This document shows positions 13,272 through 14,108 of a DNA stretch of 14,108 bases, in pieces. The translations under genes and the position numbers were made by a program. The notes beneath the pieces are model-generated. The model saw nothing but the letters and a program-made list of their open reading frames with translations, was not told where the DNA came from and did no database searches. The stretch's first letter is position 1, and each line of letters begins with the position of its first letter. The stretch comes from Methylovirgula sp. (GTDB taxonomy: Bacteria > Pseudomonadota > Alphaproteobacteria > Rhizobiales > Beijerinckiaceae): NCBI GenBank assembly GCA_030040215.1, contig JASHUD010000172.1, forward strand, positions 1-14,108, written 5' to 3'.

Positions 13272-14108
13272 CTATGGCCAGTCGACGCCGGTAAGGGCGA
13301 CGCTCTTTTCCCAAAGCGCGGCGGCGAGGCGATCATCCCGCGCCGCGCGCGTCGGCTCCTTCGGCCTGCACTTGTAGAAATATTCCCCGTTCACGCCCGC
13401 CACTTCCGGGGACGAGGCGAGATAGACAATGGTTCGCGCGCCTTTCTCGGGAGAGATCGCGAAACGTTGCGCAATTCTCAGGAGCCCGCTGACGATGCCG
13501 CCGCTCTCATGACCGAAGCGCGTCGCGACGACGCCCGGATGAAGAGAATTTGCGGTTACGCCCGTACCCTTGAGGCGGCGCGCCAACTCGCGCGTAAACA
13601 GGATGTTGGCGAGCTTGGCGCGGGCATAGGCCTGGATGCCGGAATAGCCTTTTGCGCTTTGCAGGTCGTCGATGTCGAAATGCGCGCCCCTATGCGCGTC
13701 CGACGAGGTATTGACGATGCGCGCGCCGGGCGTGCCGAGCAGACGCTCGCGCAAGCCCGCGGTGACGACAAAATAGGAAAGATGGTCGAGCGCGAACGTG
13801 CGCTCGAGACCGTCGCCCGTCACTTCGCGCTGCGAGAAGAGTGCGCCGGCATTGTTGACGAGCACGTCGATGCGCGGCTGCGCGGCTGCGATCTCCGCGG
13901 CGACGCGCTTCATCTCGGCGAGATTCGCCAGATCGGCGTAGTGAATCTTGTGTGCGAGCCCGGGCGCCAGTTCGTTGAGGCGCGCCAGCGTCGCCTCGCC
14001 GCGCGCCTTGCTGCGCGCCACCGCGACGATCCGCGCCCCCATGCGGGCGAGTTCGATGCCGGCAACTTCGCCGATTCCGGACGTAGCGCCGGTGATCACC
14101 ACGGTCTT
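13272..14108 (-). CDS. Short-chain dehydrogenase/reductase, 5' end beyond the window (partial)
   Basis: NAD(P)-dependent oxidoreductase of the classical SDR superfamily, resembling the retinol-dehydrogenase/WWOX-like branch. Numbering from the GTG at 14102, it shows the cofactor-binding TGATSGIG (4-11), Asp57 in YADLANL, NNAG (83-86), Ser134 in NTSSDAH, and the active-site YARAK (Tyr159, Lys163). The usual Asn of the catalytic tetrad appears as Asp106 in FALDHLSYF. The C-terminal LTGVDWP is an expected ending. The reading frame stays open to the last base (Lys-Thr before the GTG), so the true start probably lies outside the window and only a few residues are missing. Substrate is unknown; this branch often acts on aldehydes, retinoids or sterol-like alcohols. 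Confidence 0.9.
   Translation of the reverse strand, partial: KTVVITGATSGIGEVAGIELARMGARIVAVARSKARGEATLARLNELAPGLAHKIHYADLANLAEMKRVAAEIAAAQPRIDVLVNNAGALFSQREVTGDGLERTFALDHLSYFVVTAGLRERLLGTPGARIVNTSSDAHRGAHFDIDDLQSAKGYSGIQAYARAKLANILFTRELARRLKGTGVTANSLHPGVVATRFGHESGGIVSGLLRIAQRFAISPEKGARTIVYLASSPEVAGVNGEYFYKCRPKEPTRAARDDRLAAALWEKSVALTGVDWP

Noticed and set aside
13268..13280. TGGCC/GGCCA hairpin between the acidic-protein gene and the SDR gene
   Set aside because: Only a 5-bp stem, no T-run, and it overlaps the last SDR codons; too weak to call a terminator.

Overview
This is an ordinary-looking stretch of a GC-rich bacterial chromosome (mostly C/G at third codon positions; GC not computed). 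Protein flavour points to an alphaproteobacterium, most likely Hyphomicrobiales (Rhizobiales). Evidence for this is a compact Dda/RecD-like helicase typical of that group, a two-domain UspA protein, a GlsB-type stress membrane protein, an rph-rdgB pair, and a degenerate CTCCC/GGGAG intergenic palindrome of a kind I associate with that order. The lineage is inferred; no rRNA or tRNA gene is present to confirm it.

Layout. 1-232: AT-richer leader with a possible extended -10 promoter. 233-1321 (+): stand-alone RecD/Dda-like helicase. 1448-2281 (+): tandem universal stress protein. 2425-6730 (+): two-gene RND efflux operon, lipoprotein adaptor then HAE1-type pump, with no outer-membrane channel gene. 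6948-7214 (+): small GlsB/YeaQ-like membrane protein, with a TTG start. 7235-8452 (-): MFS transporter. 8520-9149 (+) and 9156-10844 (+): MarC-family membrane protein closely followed by a SulP/STAS anion transporter with a non-ATG start. 10883-11170 (-): 95-residue uncharacterised basic protein with its own likely promoter. 11255-12603 (-): rph-rdgB, coupled by a TAATG overlap. 12865-13245 (+): small, very acidic exported protein of unknown function. 13272-14108 (-): short-chain dehydrogenase, 5' end beyond the window.

How the genes relate. The theme is envelope transport and stress: a drug/solvent-type RND pump, an MFS carrier, MarC, SulP, UspA and GlsB. The only clear functional partnerships are the adaptor-pump pair and the rph-rdgB pair (RNA 3'-end trimming and nucleotide-pool cleansing). 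MarC and SulP are probably co-transcribed, but no biochemical link between them is established.

I found no mobile element, integrase, CRISPR array, toxin-antitoxin pair, defence locus, biosynthetic cluster or RNA gene. No gap exceeds 300 bases; the longest are 12604-12864 and 6731-6947. I do not see a convincing undescribed multi-gene system. The best leads are single genes: the acidic exported protein, the 95-residue basic protein, a SulP protein with unusual residues in two conserved motifs, and an SDR with Asp in place of the usual active-site Asn.
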